Shown here piece after piece: positions 24,530 through 36,861 of a stretch of 64,000 nucleotides of DNA. The stretch's first letter is position 1. Each line of letters begins with the position of its first letter. The stretch comes from Cadophora sp. MPI-SDFR-AT-0126 (taxonomy: Eukaryota; Ascomycota; Leotiomycetes; Helotiales; Ploettnerulaceae): assembly GCA_020747065.1 (NCBI GenBank), contig JAGMVK010000011.1, positions 1,736,001 through 1,800,000 on the forward strand. The letters run 5' to 3'. The notes beneath the pieces are model-generated. The model ran no database searches and was not told where the DNA came from. It was given only the letters and a program-made list of their open reading frames with translations. Position numbers and translations under genes: made by a program.

Positions 24530-26130
24530 ATGTCCGTCTCACCACCAACAAGCCGTAGCCAGGCTTCACTGTCTCAGTCAAATTCCCAGTCGCATTCCAT
24601 GACGCATCACGAAGTCTCTCTCGATACTCTTGTCACTCATCTACTTGCCTCCAAGCGGTCTTTGGCTTCTATCAGTACGGTATGGCGTGCCAACGAGATT
24701 GTGACTTCTGCCCGGTCGGCTCTGGAGGAAAGTGCAGTGTTGAGTGCTCGTACTGGGTTCTTGAGGAGTGGTATATCGGAACAAGTGAAGATATTGAGGA
24801 GAGTCAGAGGAGGTATTGAGAATGTGTATAAAGAGGGACAACGGGATTTCAAGGTAGGCTTGATCCAAGCTTGGAAAGAAGTCAGGCTGACTATCCTAGA
24901 ATGTCATACGGACTTTGGATTCAGCAAATGCAAGGCTGGAATCAACGATGGATATACTGCGATCTACAATGGTGGAGGCCGCGTTCAGACCTGAGAAGGA
25001 GGAGCCTCGAAGTCTGCTAGATTTCGTGGACGAGCAAGGTGTAGAAACCATGCGAGATGCGTTGAAAGAATCGATACGGGAAGCTAAGGCTCGTCTACCT
25101 TTCTAGGCCACTGAACCGATCTAACATCTGTTAGGAAGCACAAACCGAATTCGACTCTTCTATACTATCCTTCGATGACGACCTGCGAACCCTCAAAGCT
25201 GCAATGAAAGCCTCTCCTCAATCAAGTACCTCCCAATCTCACGACGACCTCTCCTCCCCAATCCCAAGCCATCTTCAAACACTCGAAACCAACGCCCAAG
25301 AAATGGCAGCTCTTCTCGACTCTCTAGTCTCACATTTCGACCTCTGCGTCAACGCCATCCGCCACACGGAGGGCGGCTACGCAGCTGTCCGCAAAGCAGC
25401 GTCCTCGCAACCCCCCGAAGCAGAACCCGTTTCCGTCTCAGGCGTGATGAATACCGAGAATGACCCCACAGCCGACAACCCAATCTCCCCAGAAGAGAGA
25501 CAAGAGATGCTCGACGTCCTCGAGAAAGACGCCGCACAAGTCGAAGACGTGGTCATGGAACTTCGCGACTACCTCAATGACATGGAAGCTAAACACGAGG
25601 AGGTGATCGAGCACATCTCCGTCCTCACACGCACGCACAATGAGACTACAGCCGCATACTCCATCCTCGAAGCTGTTGGCGCCAGATTGCCAGGCTACAT
25701 AATCGCCAGCCAGGATTTCCGTCTCCATTGGGAAGAAACAAAGCTCAATATCCAAGAACAGCTTTCCGAGCTGGAATCCATGCGAGTCTTCTACGAGAAC
25801 TACTTCTCTTCCTACGATAGCCTTATCCTTGAAGTCTACCGCAGGAAACAGAGCGATGAGAAGGTCAAGAGTATCATGCGCAAGGCGGTCGAGCAGATCG
25901 AGAAGGTGTATGAGGCGGATATGAAGGAGAGGGAGGGCTTCAGGGTTGATGTTGGGGATTATCTGCCTGTGGATCTTTGGCCGGGTGTCAATGCGCCGGC
26001 GAGGAAGTGGGAATTTGTACCGGTTGAGGAGAAAGAGTGGGCGGTGGGAAGCATGCCTGTTTTGGAGAGGACGGTGGTTGAAGCTGCCGGGAGGAGGGAT
26101 AGGGAGAGGCAGAGGAGGGGAGATGCGTAG
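24530..26130 (+). CDS. atg17: Autophagy-related scaffold protein Atg17
   Basis: Exons 24530-24853, 24900-25088 and 25135-26130, 502 aa. Intron 1 is GT-AG (46 nt). Intron 2 must be GC-AG (25089-25134, GCTCGT...CTAACATCTGTTAG) to keep frame and family sequence (ALKESIREAK/EAQTEFDSS). The protein is almost entirely helical and charged, starting with a Ser-rich N-terminus and the LVTHLLASKRSL segment. It ends with the family-typical GFRVDVGDYLPVDLWPG followed by NAPARKWEFVP. Atg17 organises the Atg1/Atg13 complex at the pre-autophagosomal site as a curved dimeric coiled coil. The N-terminal Ser/Gln-rich ~25 residues are probably disordered. Confidence 0.92.
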
Positions 26131-27774
26131 ATTGGATACTAGATGCTGGATAAAGGTCGGAGAAGAACAGTGTATTTGGATATGATATAAGTTAGCAGGA
26201 CTCTTCTTCACCTCTGTTTATTATCTTTTCTAGTTTATTCACTCACCTCGGTTCTCTTCTTCCCCTTTTGCCTAAGCGAAAGTTCGCCTACTGGACTAGT
26301 TCAAAACATCACATCACAATGCTCGGTGACGCAGTAACCATTCCATCCCTTCTGAAAAGTAAGGTCTTCGCAAGAGCACTACATTAACCGATATAAAATC
26401 CTCCTTTCTCCTCGTTCTAAATATCCTTCAGAGGTAAATCCTTCCGCATTCCGTCAAAAAACTCAATTTCTGATGAACATACGCTTAGAGCCCCCACTGT
26501 TCAATCTACCGCACAGGAAGCATGTCTCGCATCTCTCTATCTAATTTTTCGTTATTACACTATCAATAGATAACATCTTCGACTCGGCGCTGGGGTTGAG
26601 CAAGGAAGTTAGGAGATTTGAGAGTGGAGCGAGAACGATGAGGTGAGGTGATGAAAGGTGTGGGTGAGAGAGAAGGTGAGGGAGGGAAGATACCAATTTT
26701 ACTATGAAGGGAGGAAAAGGATAGGAAGGGGCACGTGGTGTACGTGGATGTGAATGTGTATCTTGGATCGTTGTTATGGCATAGTATAGGACGGGGTTAG
26801 AGTGTACCACTTTATTTGTGAGGCGGCGGTAAGGCGTTTGTATTTGGAGAGGAATGGTGAAGAGTAAAGTGTGAAGAGGGAGGAAGAGATGATGTGTGAG
26901 GGGTTGGGATTGGGAGGGGGCACAAGTATTAGTTTATATGTCTACTTAATTTAGATTAGGAGATTAGTGTGAGAAGATTTGCTCCTTCTCGCTTTTGAAT
27001 ATTGAGTATCGAATGAGATCAAGAACGTTTTCGGTTTTAATGCCGAGTTGATTTGGCTAAGTTGATCTTATGAGTCTCTAAACGAGGCTACTTTTGTAAT
27101 GTCTATCGCTTCTGCTAAAATAGGAAACAGCAAAGAGACGAAATGACATGGCATGAGCGCGGAAATTGTATCTCGCAGATTCTATCTATCTTAACTATGT
27201 TTGCACCATTCATTTGAGTAGAGTGGGGCTTATGGACAAGTTTTTATAGGCAGCTCGCATCCGGGTCCATGGCATCCACGGCAGGAAGTTCAGAAATGCT
27301 GTTCGTTTCAAATTTCAGTTCAATCTTCTGTTTACAATATCTAGAATGTATATCTATCTCATCACCTTTGTAAGTATAAGATCCATCTTGTACTTAAAAC
27401 CTGTTCTTCCCCTCCTTCAAGCTATTGATGCCATTGACAGTATTTTCCATCCTTTCTTCTCATTGTCTCTCCTCTAACCTACCATCGTCATTACTATACC
27501 CCACAAAAGACTAGCAACACATACATTACGTCATTCTTAATTGCCCTGTTGTCCTTGTGCTGATTTAGTCCGTACTGGCTTTCCATGACCCCCGACACTC
27601 CAATTATATGTCCTGCCACTCTACTTCGCTGTGAGATTTAGGAATAAGTGTGCACTAATAGGCTGGTTTTATAGCAAGTATGAAAAGGACCAAACTTCAA
27701 CCTCTGAACCCCTCCAACTTGATAATTTCCCAAAATTGATGTTCAGGAGAAAGGTCTCCTAATTTTCTTCAGTC

Positions 27775-27804
27775 TTTTTTTTTTTTTTTTTTTCAAAAAA
27801 AAAA
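27775..27804. repeat. T19-C-A10 homopolymer pair
   Basis: Nineteen T, one C, then ten A. It can form a hairpin, and may also be a poly(A)-related trace, but no target-site duplication or retroelement sequence was found beside it. Confidence 0.9.
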
Positions 27805-28142
27805 GATTAACCCAAAGAACCGATCCAAGACTATTCTCACGCACTTACCCACCGTAAGCAGCATTCGGATTCTCGGCAGCCTCGCATCAATGTTACTCTT
27901 ACGCTCACTCTCTCACCCTAATCTGCACAATGCAACTCCTCGCTTACTGTACACACTCTCCATCCAAACAAGTTGTACCGCAAACCGAGAAAGCGAGAGT
28001 CCCTCACTCTCACTCACTAACTCACTCACTCCATTTATTCCATCCCAGCTCTCCAGCCTTACTAGCATACGATATTCTCTGTACTGCTGTATGTAAGGAA
28101 GGAATTTTTGGTGGACTTTCCGCATCTGCACCTACGAGCACC

Positions 28143-28194
28143 TACGTATGCGTGCATATGCATATTCGCATGTGCATACACGCATGTATATGTA
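28143..28194. repeat. Two alternating purine-pyrimidine runs (23 and 28 nt)
   Basis: 28143-28165 and 28167-28194 alternate strictly between pyrimidine and purine (GCATGT/ACGCAT-type steps), separated by a single break. Such sequence is prone to Z-DNA or cruciform formation. Confidence 0.85.
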
Positions 28195-29060
28195 AGGTAT
28201 TCCAGCCCAACGCAACGCTACCGCTACAAAGCCCCATCCTATAATAGACCACTCCACTTACTCACTGCTGATTTTGTTGTCGCGTTTGCATCTGCATCTC
28301 TCTGCGTTTGCTTGCTTGCTACTGTGTGGAATTTTTTTCCCTAGTGGGGCGTGTAAATGGAACCGGAGGGGAAGAGGGGACTTGCTTGCTTGTTGGCTTG
28401 ATTGCCATGTCATGTCATGTCATGCCATATTTCTGTCATTTTTTAGAGGGGTAGAGATAGATGTGAGAAGTACCCCTCTTGTTCGTTTGTTCGTTCGTTC
28501 GTTTGCTGTGTTGTGTTGTGTAGTACAGAGGTTGGATGATAGGAGAGAAGCGGTGACATTGAAGCTAGGTGCACTGCTGCAGCTTGATGATTGAAGATAG
28601 ATAGATGGATAGATAGTTAGAAGGTGGATATGCGATTTCCACCGGTTAAGGCATACCTTCCCTCTTTCTATGGCTGTGCTCTTTCATAGGCTGCACTGTT
28701 CTACATACAATCCTCCACCACACCATCTTCTCGTCTAAAATCAAAATCATATCACTGGTCGGTCGTCACATAAAACCTCATATTTCCAAGAAGATGTGAA
28801 AGAAGCGCCAAATCTAATGTGCTTCGTAAACTAACCTTCGACCTATCCGACCTCGACCTTCTATCCCATCATGTCCAAAGCACGTATGGACGAATACAAA
28901 TCGTAGAATACTAAGAAAGCGACGGGGGCATTTAAGATCCCCTCCCTCCCCTCCCTCCAAAAGAATTATGAACGAACGGTATATGCTGCCAGATAGAGAG
29001 TTCACCTCCGTAGTTGAGTCGAGTCATACATCACATCAAGTGGCAAAAGAGTCACTCACC

Positions 29061-29101
29061 CACTCACTCACTCACTCACTCACTCACTCACTCACTCACT
29101 C
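29061..29101. repeat. (CACT)10 tetranucleotide microsatellite
   Basis: About ten uninterrupted CACT units, with imperfect CACT units just before it. Confidence 0.95.
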
Positions 29102-30206
29102 GGAAAGCTGAATCTGAAACGTTAGACCGGTCGGTTGTAAATATCGCCACTCTCCCTTCCTCTAGGCGGCGATAGGCGACGACGACGGCGACGAAGGTGG
29201 CGACGGCGATATCCTTGAAGTCAATACTATACCATAGCATACGCAATACAGCACAGCCTACAAGAAGCAATGAATCTTCTATCTCAAGAGTCACCGATCG
29301 ATCACATGGCCATCGAGTCACCAGAAAGGACTTACCTACCGGTCGACGATATTGGAGTCACAGCCACGAAAAAAAAGAAGGGAACGGGAACCAGATTTGA
29401 TTTTCCAATGTTTTATGAATGTTTATTGGCTTTGTCAAGAAGGTATATGTGAGGTAAAAATGAAGGGGGTATCTATCTGAGGAATAAACAATATTCCCAA
29501 AGTCAACAACAGTACGGTACGTGATGGCGCCGCCAAATCCAGCCCAGTCCAAGTCCAGCCCCCATGCCCCTGCCAGCATGCTGTGCAAGAAATATCAAAA
29601 ATCAGAAAAACACTACTATTACAATCTTTGTGTTGTGTTGCGGTACGGGGCAACCAACACCGACGCTCGAGTCCAAATTTCTGTGCCAATCCAAATTCCA
29701 TCCATCCATTCCATATCCCGCAAATATCAAATGCAAAATTTCAAACGCAAAACAAACTGCAAAACGATTCCAAATTGCGCGACAAAACATCCTCATGAAG
29801 TAGAACTTTTCCCCACCAAATGCACATGCACGCGTGATTCGATCTTGTTATTCAAGATGCCGCCCGCCCGGATTAGGTGTGAACCTGCTCGATTTATCCA
29901 TTTCCATCCATCCCTTTGCATCATCATGCCATGCCAGATCATTCCGTAGAAATCTATTACTCGTACATGCTCCCAAAAGCGAACGATGTCGCGTTTGGTA
30001 GCGTCAAAAAAGCCAAATAGGAAACGCAGAAGTGGGTATCGTCGTCTGTCCGTAGGAAATGCGATATGACGGAACGAAATCGTCGGCCACTCTCCTTCTC
30101 TTCCTTCCTCGCTGCTTTCTTTCTTTCTGTGTTTTCTCTCCCCTGATATGTTGTGTATTTTTTTGGTAGTTGTTATGTAGGTGTTGTGTTATCTCCAATA
30201 ATGGAC

Positions 30207-31382
30207 CTATTGTCCTGGTCGGCGAAGAATATCCTCGCAGTTGGCGTCGAAGCGCAGATTCCACAGCCGGATGGAAGACATGAACTTCTCGGTAGACTCG
30301 AGTTGACGATCGCGTCCGAAGATGGAATCGACGAACTCTGTCCCGGCATTCTTGCCTAGCTGCGCTGAGTCCTTGCCATGCTTCTTCCCCGCCTTCAACA
30401 TGGGAGTCTCGCATGACTTGAGGAGCTTCTTTAGTTTGTCGGTAAGACGCTCCCCAGATTCGATGAAGTCGTCGACCATCTCCTTGTTCTCCTTCGTGCG
30501 GATACGTCCCATGCATTCTTCTGCCCGCTTAACCTTACCGGCGAGTTGAATCAGAAGGAGCCAGAGCTCACCGGCCATATCGGCGATGGGTGTTGCGGGA
30601 CCGTGGTGGTAGACTGTCCAGTCGTAAATCCACTTTCCAAGACTATTAGCATCAAAGACACTTCCCAGGAGCATGATGGGCTCTTCTGAAGGATCCCAGT
30701 TCTTAAGCGAGTATCCGGGAGGAATGCGATGCTTGCGCGCGTCGGCTTCGGTAGCCTTGGCTACAGGAGGAGGCTTCTTTGGTGTTGATGAAGTCGGACG
30801 CGCTGATGGTCGTTGTGGCGTCGAGGAGGATTGTCGTCGTCTCCTGCTGCTTGGCTGTGGTTGTTCATATATTGGTGAACCCTCAAAGTCATCTCTGTCA
30901 TAGGCGTGTCCTTGAGTCTGAGAATAGTACTTATCAGTGCCACGCCCACGATAATTAAAAGTTGACTTGTGCGGCCGACGACTGTACTGGCGGTACACCA
31001 CACCATCCACAACAAAGTCTACATATTCAAATTCGTCCTCGTCGGAATCCCCATGAGAGGCTCGATGATAGGAGTAAGAACTTCGCCTCTGATGATGGCG
31101 CGGAGCCGCATACGAACTTTTATTTCGACTCACATTGGCAGCAGTCGCGTAGTATCCGCTGGAGTTATATCTTGGAGAGAACGTCGCTCCACGGGGGGAC
31201 GAGTATCCATATGCATCTCCGGAAGAAGTGTGTCGAGTATGCTGTCGAGGAGATGGACCAGGTCGCGCGTAGTATCCATGGGTTCCTCCAGCGGGGGATC
31301 CAGCAGGCGACGGCGTCGCGCTGAAAGATGCGTAGTATGCACCCGGGTGGCCGGGAGGCGTGTTGTAAGAGTAACTGTTCAT
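30207..31382 (-). CDS. Pro/Ser-rich 'vegetative cell wall protein gp1-like' fungal protein
   Basis: Single exon, 391 aa. The first ~220 residues are low-complexity and rich in Tyr/Ser/Pro/Gly/Arg (repeated GYY/SSGYY/RRSS), with one acidic patch DSDEDEFEYVDFVVDG. The last ~170 residues are a well-composed domain beginning IPPGYSLKNWDPSEEPIMLLGSV followed by helices rich in Lys/Glu. Database relatives are commonly labelled 'vegetative cell wall protein gp1' because of the Pro/Ser-rich part; no signal peptide is present here, so a cell-wall role is doubtful. An intracellular, possibly RNA- or protein-binding role is more likely, but this is inference. The gene is isolated, with over 4 kb of non-coding DNA downstream and 5 kb upstream. 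Confidence 0.85.
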   Translation of the reverse strand: MNSYSYNTPPGHPGAYYASFSATPSPAGSPAGGTHGYYARPGPSPRQHTRHTSSGDAYGYSSPRGATFSPRYNSSGYYATAANVSRNKSSYAAPRHHQRRSSYSYHRASHGDSDEDEFEYVDFVVDGVVYRQYSRRPHKSTFNYRGRGTDKYYSQTQGHAYDRDDFEGSPIYEQPQPSSRRRRQSSSTPQRPSARPTSSTPKKPPPVAKATEADARKHRIPPGYSLKNWDPSEEPIMLLGSVFDANSLGKWIYDWTVYHHGPATPIADMAGELWLLLIQLAGKVKRAEECMGRIRTKENKEMVDDFIESGERLTDKLKKLLKSCETPMLKAGKKHGKDSAQLGKNAGTEFVDSIFGRDRQLESTEKFMSSIRLWNLRFDANCEDILRRPGQ

Positions 31383-34040
31383 GATAGATTTCCTGCTCTT
31401 GCGATGTCTTCAGAAAGACACCCTCCTAGAAAACGAAAAAGAAAAAGGTTGGTTCGAAGCACGCCGGAATCGAGGCGCGCCGAGGAGTTGTGACGAGCCC
31501 GTCACCGTGGTATGTAGTCGGTACGAGAGGGAAGGGGAACCGTTGTCGTTGAACCGTACATGTCCTGAACTGGCTTTGTGAATCCTGCGATGAGGATTCT
31601 TGGTGGGTCGAAGTCGAATATATTCGCCTTCGGTTATCTTCGAGAATGAGCTGGAGGAAACCGGCTCAGAAGTTGATTGGTAAGCGTTGGTGACGAAGCT
31701 TTGGGATCAAAATGTTTAGATCGATGATGATGTCGAGAGACTCGAGGTAAAAGCAGAAAAGCGTGGCTGGGAGGAGGGCGACAAGTATTTAAGACTGTGG
31801 CCGGTACTGGTCTGGGTTTGATGGATGGTGCGTGCGTGCGTGCGGTGGTGCAGTGGGAAATTTACTCGGGTAGGGGAAGTGGGTAGTGGATGCGCTTGGT
31901 GCGTTGGCTTGACAGGGGGATCCTGAACGGCCTGCACGCACTTGGGGAGTTGGGACGGAATTAGAGGGAAGGGATCCTGCCGTCGGGGAATGGGTCAGTA
32001 AGAGTCAGCCACAGGGGTACAGAAATGAATAATCAGAAAAAGCTCATATTGGGGCTGGAACCAGGGGGTTCTGGAATGTGCCAACACGTTGTGACGAGTT
32101 GTGATTCGCAGAATAATCAAAGCGGTGGACGAAGCCTCGGCAGAGAAAGGGGCAAGATTGTGGCAGTGAAGAGGGCAGTGAAGATAAGCGAAACAGCGCA
32201 GCTGGACCAGATAGATTGATAAGAGGGCATTCAAAACACACTTACGAGATTCGCATACGGGGTGCAACCCCTGGCTTCAAGCCATTCTCAACAAGCGAAA
32301 TTGAGCAGAGACAGAAAGTGTTCTTTTCCTCTTCCTTTTTCACCTCCGCCCGATAGCGACGTCGTATCCAACGGTGCACGGGGAAGGAGGCTTAGGGGCC
32401 GCGAGCCGCAAGCAGGACCGATCTGATGAGGCGCCCGAGATGTCGGATTCGGGAGCTTGGAATAATGGTCCCGGAGACGGGGGATGGAGATTATTGGGAG
32501 ATTGGGTGGACCTGCGCTTGACGAGATTCGGAAATGCAATTGTGACGAGTATATGAGACGGTGACTCCCTGGGAATGTGACTCCTAGCTTGACGTCGAAG
32601 TTGATACGGAGTGACTGGCCAGGCAGGATTTGCTTTCTTTCAATCTTTCTTTTTGGACCGATGTCATAAACCAGAACCTCCGAGGCTGAAAAATAAGGAG
32701 TAGCACGACTTGCGCGGTGCTTCAGGGACTGGCTGAGTTGAATTGGATGCGCAGGATTGGGTGAACAACGTAAAAGGTTGAGACGAGGAGAGACCTTGCG
32801 CAAAGGATGATGATTTAATTCGATGCGAATTCTGGGGATGCGACCGCTCAAGTAGCACGAGTACAGTCAGTCAGAGTCAGTGGTGGTATTCCACAGGCGA
32901 CGACAGCGTGACGTTCAGCGTGGCGAATTTAGTGGTGGAACGCCGACGAATTGATTTGCGATGGTGATGGTCTGGCCGCGGAGTGGCCGTGAGGATGAGG
33001 ATGAGGACTGGTGTTGGAGTAGATGCCCAAAGGATTGGATTGATTGATTCCACAGAGAGCGCCGCAATCAATTGGTATGATATGAGTCTTTCGTATGACT
33101 TGATCGTGGTAGAAGATAGGTTTGCTATTTGACGCAGGAACATTCAAATCGGTCCAATGAGTCGCATGAGGATTGACGAAGCAGCTGAAGTTTGGCTTTC
33201 TTCCTGCGCAGCGTAGGACTGGATCCGTTCAAGAGCGGATGCCAATTGATTGATGTATTTGTTGGATTATGATTGAACCCGAACGAGCGAATGTACGCTT
33301 CGTATTTGTGTTGCGCCAAATCAGCTGGAGAAATAGACAGCGCCGAAAGGCCGGTACTTTGGCTTTGCCTCCTTCTCCTCTTCTGCGCTTCTCGTCTTTC
33401 TCGTCCTCTCCTTGGTCCGTCCCGGGTAAAGTCTGTAGACGGATGGAGAATCAACGGGTATGTACTGGCTGGTGGGTGTTCTTAGGTAAGATACAGTTGT
33501 AGATGCAGATGCGGAGGCGCGATATGCATCATTCATGCATGGAAGTATTTCTGAAGAGGCAGTACACTTCGGCCGGTTAGGGATAAGGTCGCTAGGCGTG
33601 TAGATGTACGGGATGTAACAGGTATGAATGGTACTTACACGAGTACCGCGTGCAGATATTAAGTCGAGTTTGAAGATAGAACACAGCAGAGGAGGGGAAG
33701 GGGAGCAGAGGGGGCCGTGGAAGGTAGTGCAGCAGTAGCTGGACTTATATTTGGAACGCAATCGTGAGAGTCAGCATACTTGCAGAAGGTGGGATAGTGG
33801 GATGATGATGGAGGGGGGAACGACGAGGAAGTGGAGGGGCTGATGGAGGGGTAAAGGGTAAAAGGTGTGAGCGTCGGTCGGGATATGAGGATGTGTGAGC
33901 GCGGATGAGGGATGAGGGGTGGCTGATGTTATGCATTCACAAAGTGCGTTGCTTCCCTGATGACAGACATGATTGACTACCTGCCTTCCCTCCGTATGTC
34001 GTATGGTAACACCAAATTCGGAGGAAGGGCCGTTGTCAAG

Positions 34041-34072
34041 CCATATCCATAGCCATAGCCATACCCATACCC
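34041..34072. repeat. CCATAG/CCATAC hexanucleotide repeat
   Basis: Five near-identical hexamers read directly in sequence. Confidence 0.85.
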
Positions 34073-35932
34073 AGCCATCCCCAAAACTCAGATCCAGATC
34101 TACTAAGTAGAAGGAATATTCGGAGCCAACCCACGTTTCCCGCACAGAGTCTTGACCTCATGACGACAATGAAGCGAGAATGTGTCAGTGTGACTGTGAT
34201 ATCTTTATCAAAGAGCGCTTGCAGCGGCGCTTCTAGAGCCTCTTCCTTCTATCACTCCCTGGTTTCCTCCCTGCTCTCGCTCAAAAATAAGCCATCTCAA
34301 TACCACCCGAATACAACCACCAAGTCCCCAAGTCCTTGTCTTCGCTTCCATGTTCGCGAGTTCTCGTCTCTTACTCGATACAGAAATGTCACCGACCCTC
34401 CATCCAGTTACACGGGTTCTCACACCCTTTCACAATTTCTCACTCACTCGCGGCCGCTATGCCTTGACAATTGCGCCGACTCTTACTTCTCATCCTCAGA
34501 ATTCAGTCAAAAGATGAGTCTCGAGCCAGGCAACACACCCTCTTCCCATGCCATCGCAAGCCATCAAACTCGAGTCACAATCACGAGCGCCATCTTGCCG
34601 CCGATCAATTCGTTCAATCAATCAATATCGCGGTTGAGAAAACAAACAAAAGTGATAGGATATCACGGTCCATATATCAACCAATACAAGCGCGTCCATA
34701 CTGTATCATCACCACCAGAATTGATATCACGAACCTCACCAATAAAAACCAACATTGGGGGCTGAAAAGCAACACCGAGACACCCAGCAGGCTTCATCAA
34801 CTCGCTAATCAACCCCAACACCAACTTCCCTCCCCCTTACAGCGTCCAATATAATATTAGCCGTCAACAGGTTAAATCCTTACCTTCACCTATTTTTGCA
34901 ATCCTGATATATCCTTTTCGTGTTGTACCCACCGAATTGACTCCGCGAAATGTGTCTTGAGCAGCCTCAACCATGGATTGCTCCGCTCCCTCAGGGCATC
35001 GATCGCTAACTTCAATGCCCCAAAACACACCGCACCCACCATTTGTACCACCGACTGGGTTACCTCGTCGCACAAAACAACTTGAAAATTTTCTCATCTC
35101 ATCTCGTCGCATTCCCAATCAGAGAAAACTGACTCGTTCCCATCCCTTACGCAGGCAGCACACACACTGATACAAGAACACGACATAACTTGCTCCTGAG
35201 TCCTGCCTGTAGGTACCCCCGAAACCACACGCTGTACCTACCTTACTCAACGCCGCTGCACAATTCAGGGGCCAACACCACTAAAAGGCACCACCAACTG
35301 CAGCACTGCAGAGCCCTAAGATCAGCGTCGTTAGAGCCCGTGGTGCAGCGCTGCCGCTGCATCCAAGCCTGCAAGCTTCCCCCCAGATGGGATGATCACG
35401 GTTCGTTCGTTTGTCCTCCATCCACTTGCCTGCGCTGCGGAACTTGTGCTGCGAGCTGCGAACTCATCCACACCAACCAACCGTTTCCCGCCCACCATAT
35501 CCACCACTCCACCAACCAACATCAAGCAAGGAATCCACCTGGACAAGCAGAAGAAGGCAACCAGGGGAGGGATGGACTAACCCTGCACGCACGCGCACGC
35601 ACGCGCACACACCAAACCACACACGGAATTTGCCTCGCCTCGCCTGCGGAGGTGATGGGAGGGAAGCCTGTGGGAACATGCATGGAAGCGCGAGCGACCC
35701 CATCTCAGACCTAGCGTCGTCGTCCATCCACAAATCAAAATACAGATCGCCACACCACGAGAAATGGCTCTGGAGGTCTTGGCTTTGGCCACTCTTCTTA
35801 GTTCTAGTTCCCCAACCTCCTCGAAAAATGATGATGGGCCAGTCGAGAGCAGGTCGGAGGCTTCGGCTGGGTGCTGGAATTTGCCCGCCGGCGAACTCTG
35901 TTTTGTTGCGGATGGTTGGTTCTGTGAGTTGT

Positions 35933-35956
35933 GGTTGGTTGGTTGGTTGGTTGGTT
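35933..35956. repeat. (GGTT)6 tetranucleotide repeat
   Basis: Six uninterrupted GGTT units. It is not a telomere-type TTAGGG repeat. Confidence 0.95.
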
Positions 35957-36861
35957 ATGGAAGATGGACGTGAGGGGGTGTTGAAGATGCTGCAAGTGGA
36001 AGAACATCTCAAAGTTGAGAATGTAAACGCCGGAGAGAGAGTAAGTAAGAGGGGAGAGGTAAGGGAAATGGGAAAGAGGGGACAAAATGCTGGAGAGCAT
36101 GTGTACAAAGTAATGCACTTGCTGTATGGAGCCGAAGTCGAAACCGAAAGTTGAATCTCGAAAGTCGAAAGTCGAATATCTGTCTGGTCGCATTTCTTTC
36201 CTTCCCGGGAAACGTGGTTCTCGTACCGGCGAACTGCAGATCTGGAAGGTACAGTACAATACAGTACCAAGTATCAGTCAATGAAACAAAGCAGAGTCCG
36301 TACTTTCCTCTAGGTATGAATGACGCCAAAGACCGCAGACAAGTAAAGCAACAGCAAACTCTCGAAAGATTGAAATTTGAAGACTGCAACTGACCATCTG
36401 AAAAAGAAATGGTGAAATGAAGACAAGACAGGACAGGATAGGACACGCATAGTAGGTAGGGATGTGTGTGACATGGCATTAGATTATGGATAAGATTTCC
36501 GATCGATTGATCCAAACTTTCTATAGTATTGGATCTTGATCATGCAATAACACCGACCCAACCAAGCGAAGAAAATAAACACAAAGGATGAGACGGGGAG
36601 AACAGCCTCCTTTCCGTATCCTATCATGTAATCGTACAGATCTGAACTGTACTGTACTGCACTTCTGTACCATGCGCCCAATTCAACTGAATCCAGAAGA
36701 AAAAAACGCCAATCCCAAAATCGTTATACACAAGCGTACCATGCAAAAACGCTATCATGCTGCGGAATCTTCAATCTGGATGTCCGAATCCAGCCATTTC
36801 CAAATGCAGCTCTATGTTATGTTGTTCGGGCAATGCTCCATGCAAATGGAGACCATGCCAG

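Larger units (their letters stand above)
26131..30206. other. 4.1-kb gene-poor region between atg17 and the gp1-like gene
   Basis: Only short frames without coding character appear on either strand, although this is the gap between two convergent genes, where 0.2-1 kb is usual. It holds strand-biased purine/pyrimidine tracts (26600-26930), a T19-C-A10 element, two alternating purine-pyrimidine runs, tetranucleotide repeats (28376-28508, 29061-29101) and a GCGAC-rich patch (29165-29212). It could hold long 3' UTRs or non-coding RNA; I see no tRNA. Confidence 0.5.
31383..36861. other. 5.5-kb gene-poor region upstream of the gp1-like gene
   Basis: Open frames of 60-270 codons occur, but they lack consistent splice partners, recognisable motifs or normal composition, and several overlap antisense. 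Repeats include (CCATAG/CCATAC)n at 34041-34072, a CGCACG/GCACGC run at 35585-35612, (GGTT)6 and CGAAAGT repeats near 36155-36180. It probably contains the extended promoter and 5' leader of the gp1-like gene and the 3' UTR of the glycosyltransferase gene. A non-coding RNA cannot be excluded. Confidence 0.45.

Noticed and set aside
27775..27804. T19-C-A10 as the scar of a retroelement insertion
   Set aside because: No target-site duplication, internal promoter or element sequence was found at either side.
30969..31493. Plus-strand 174-codon frame
   Set aside because: Antisense to the Tyr/Ser/Arg-rich N-terminus of the gp1-like gene; composition is a mirror of that low-complexity region.
34160..34854. 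Plus-strand frames of 201 and 127 codons
   Set aside because: Ser/His/Thr/Asn-biased composition, mutually overlapping, no recognisable domain.
35411..36270. Long overlapping frames on both strands (247 and 268 codons)
   Set aside because: They overlap each other antisense, lie over GGTT and CGCACG repeats and show no family motif or splice logic.
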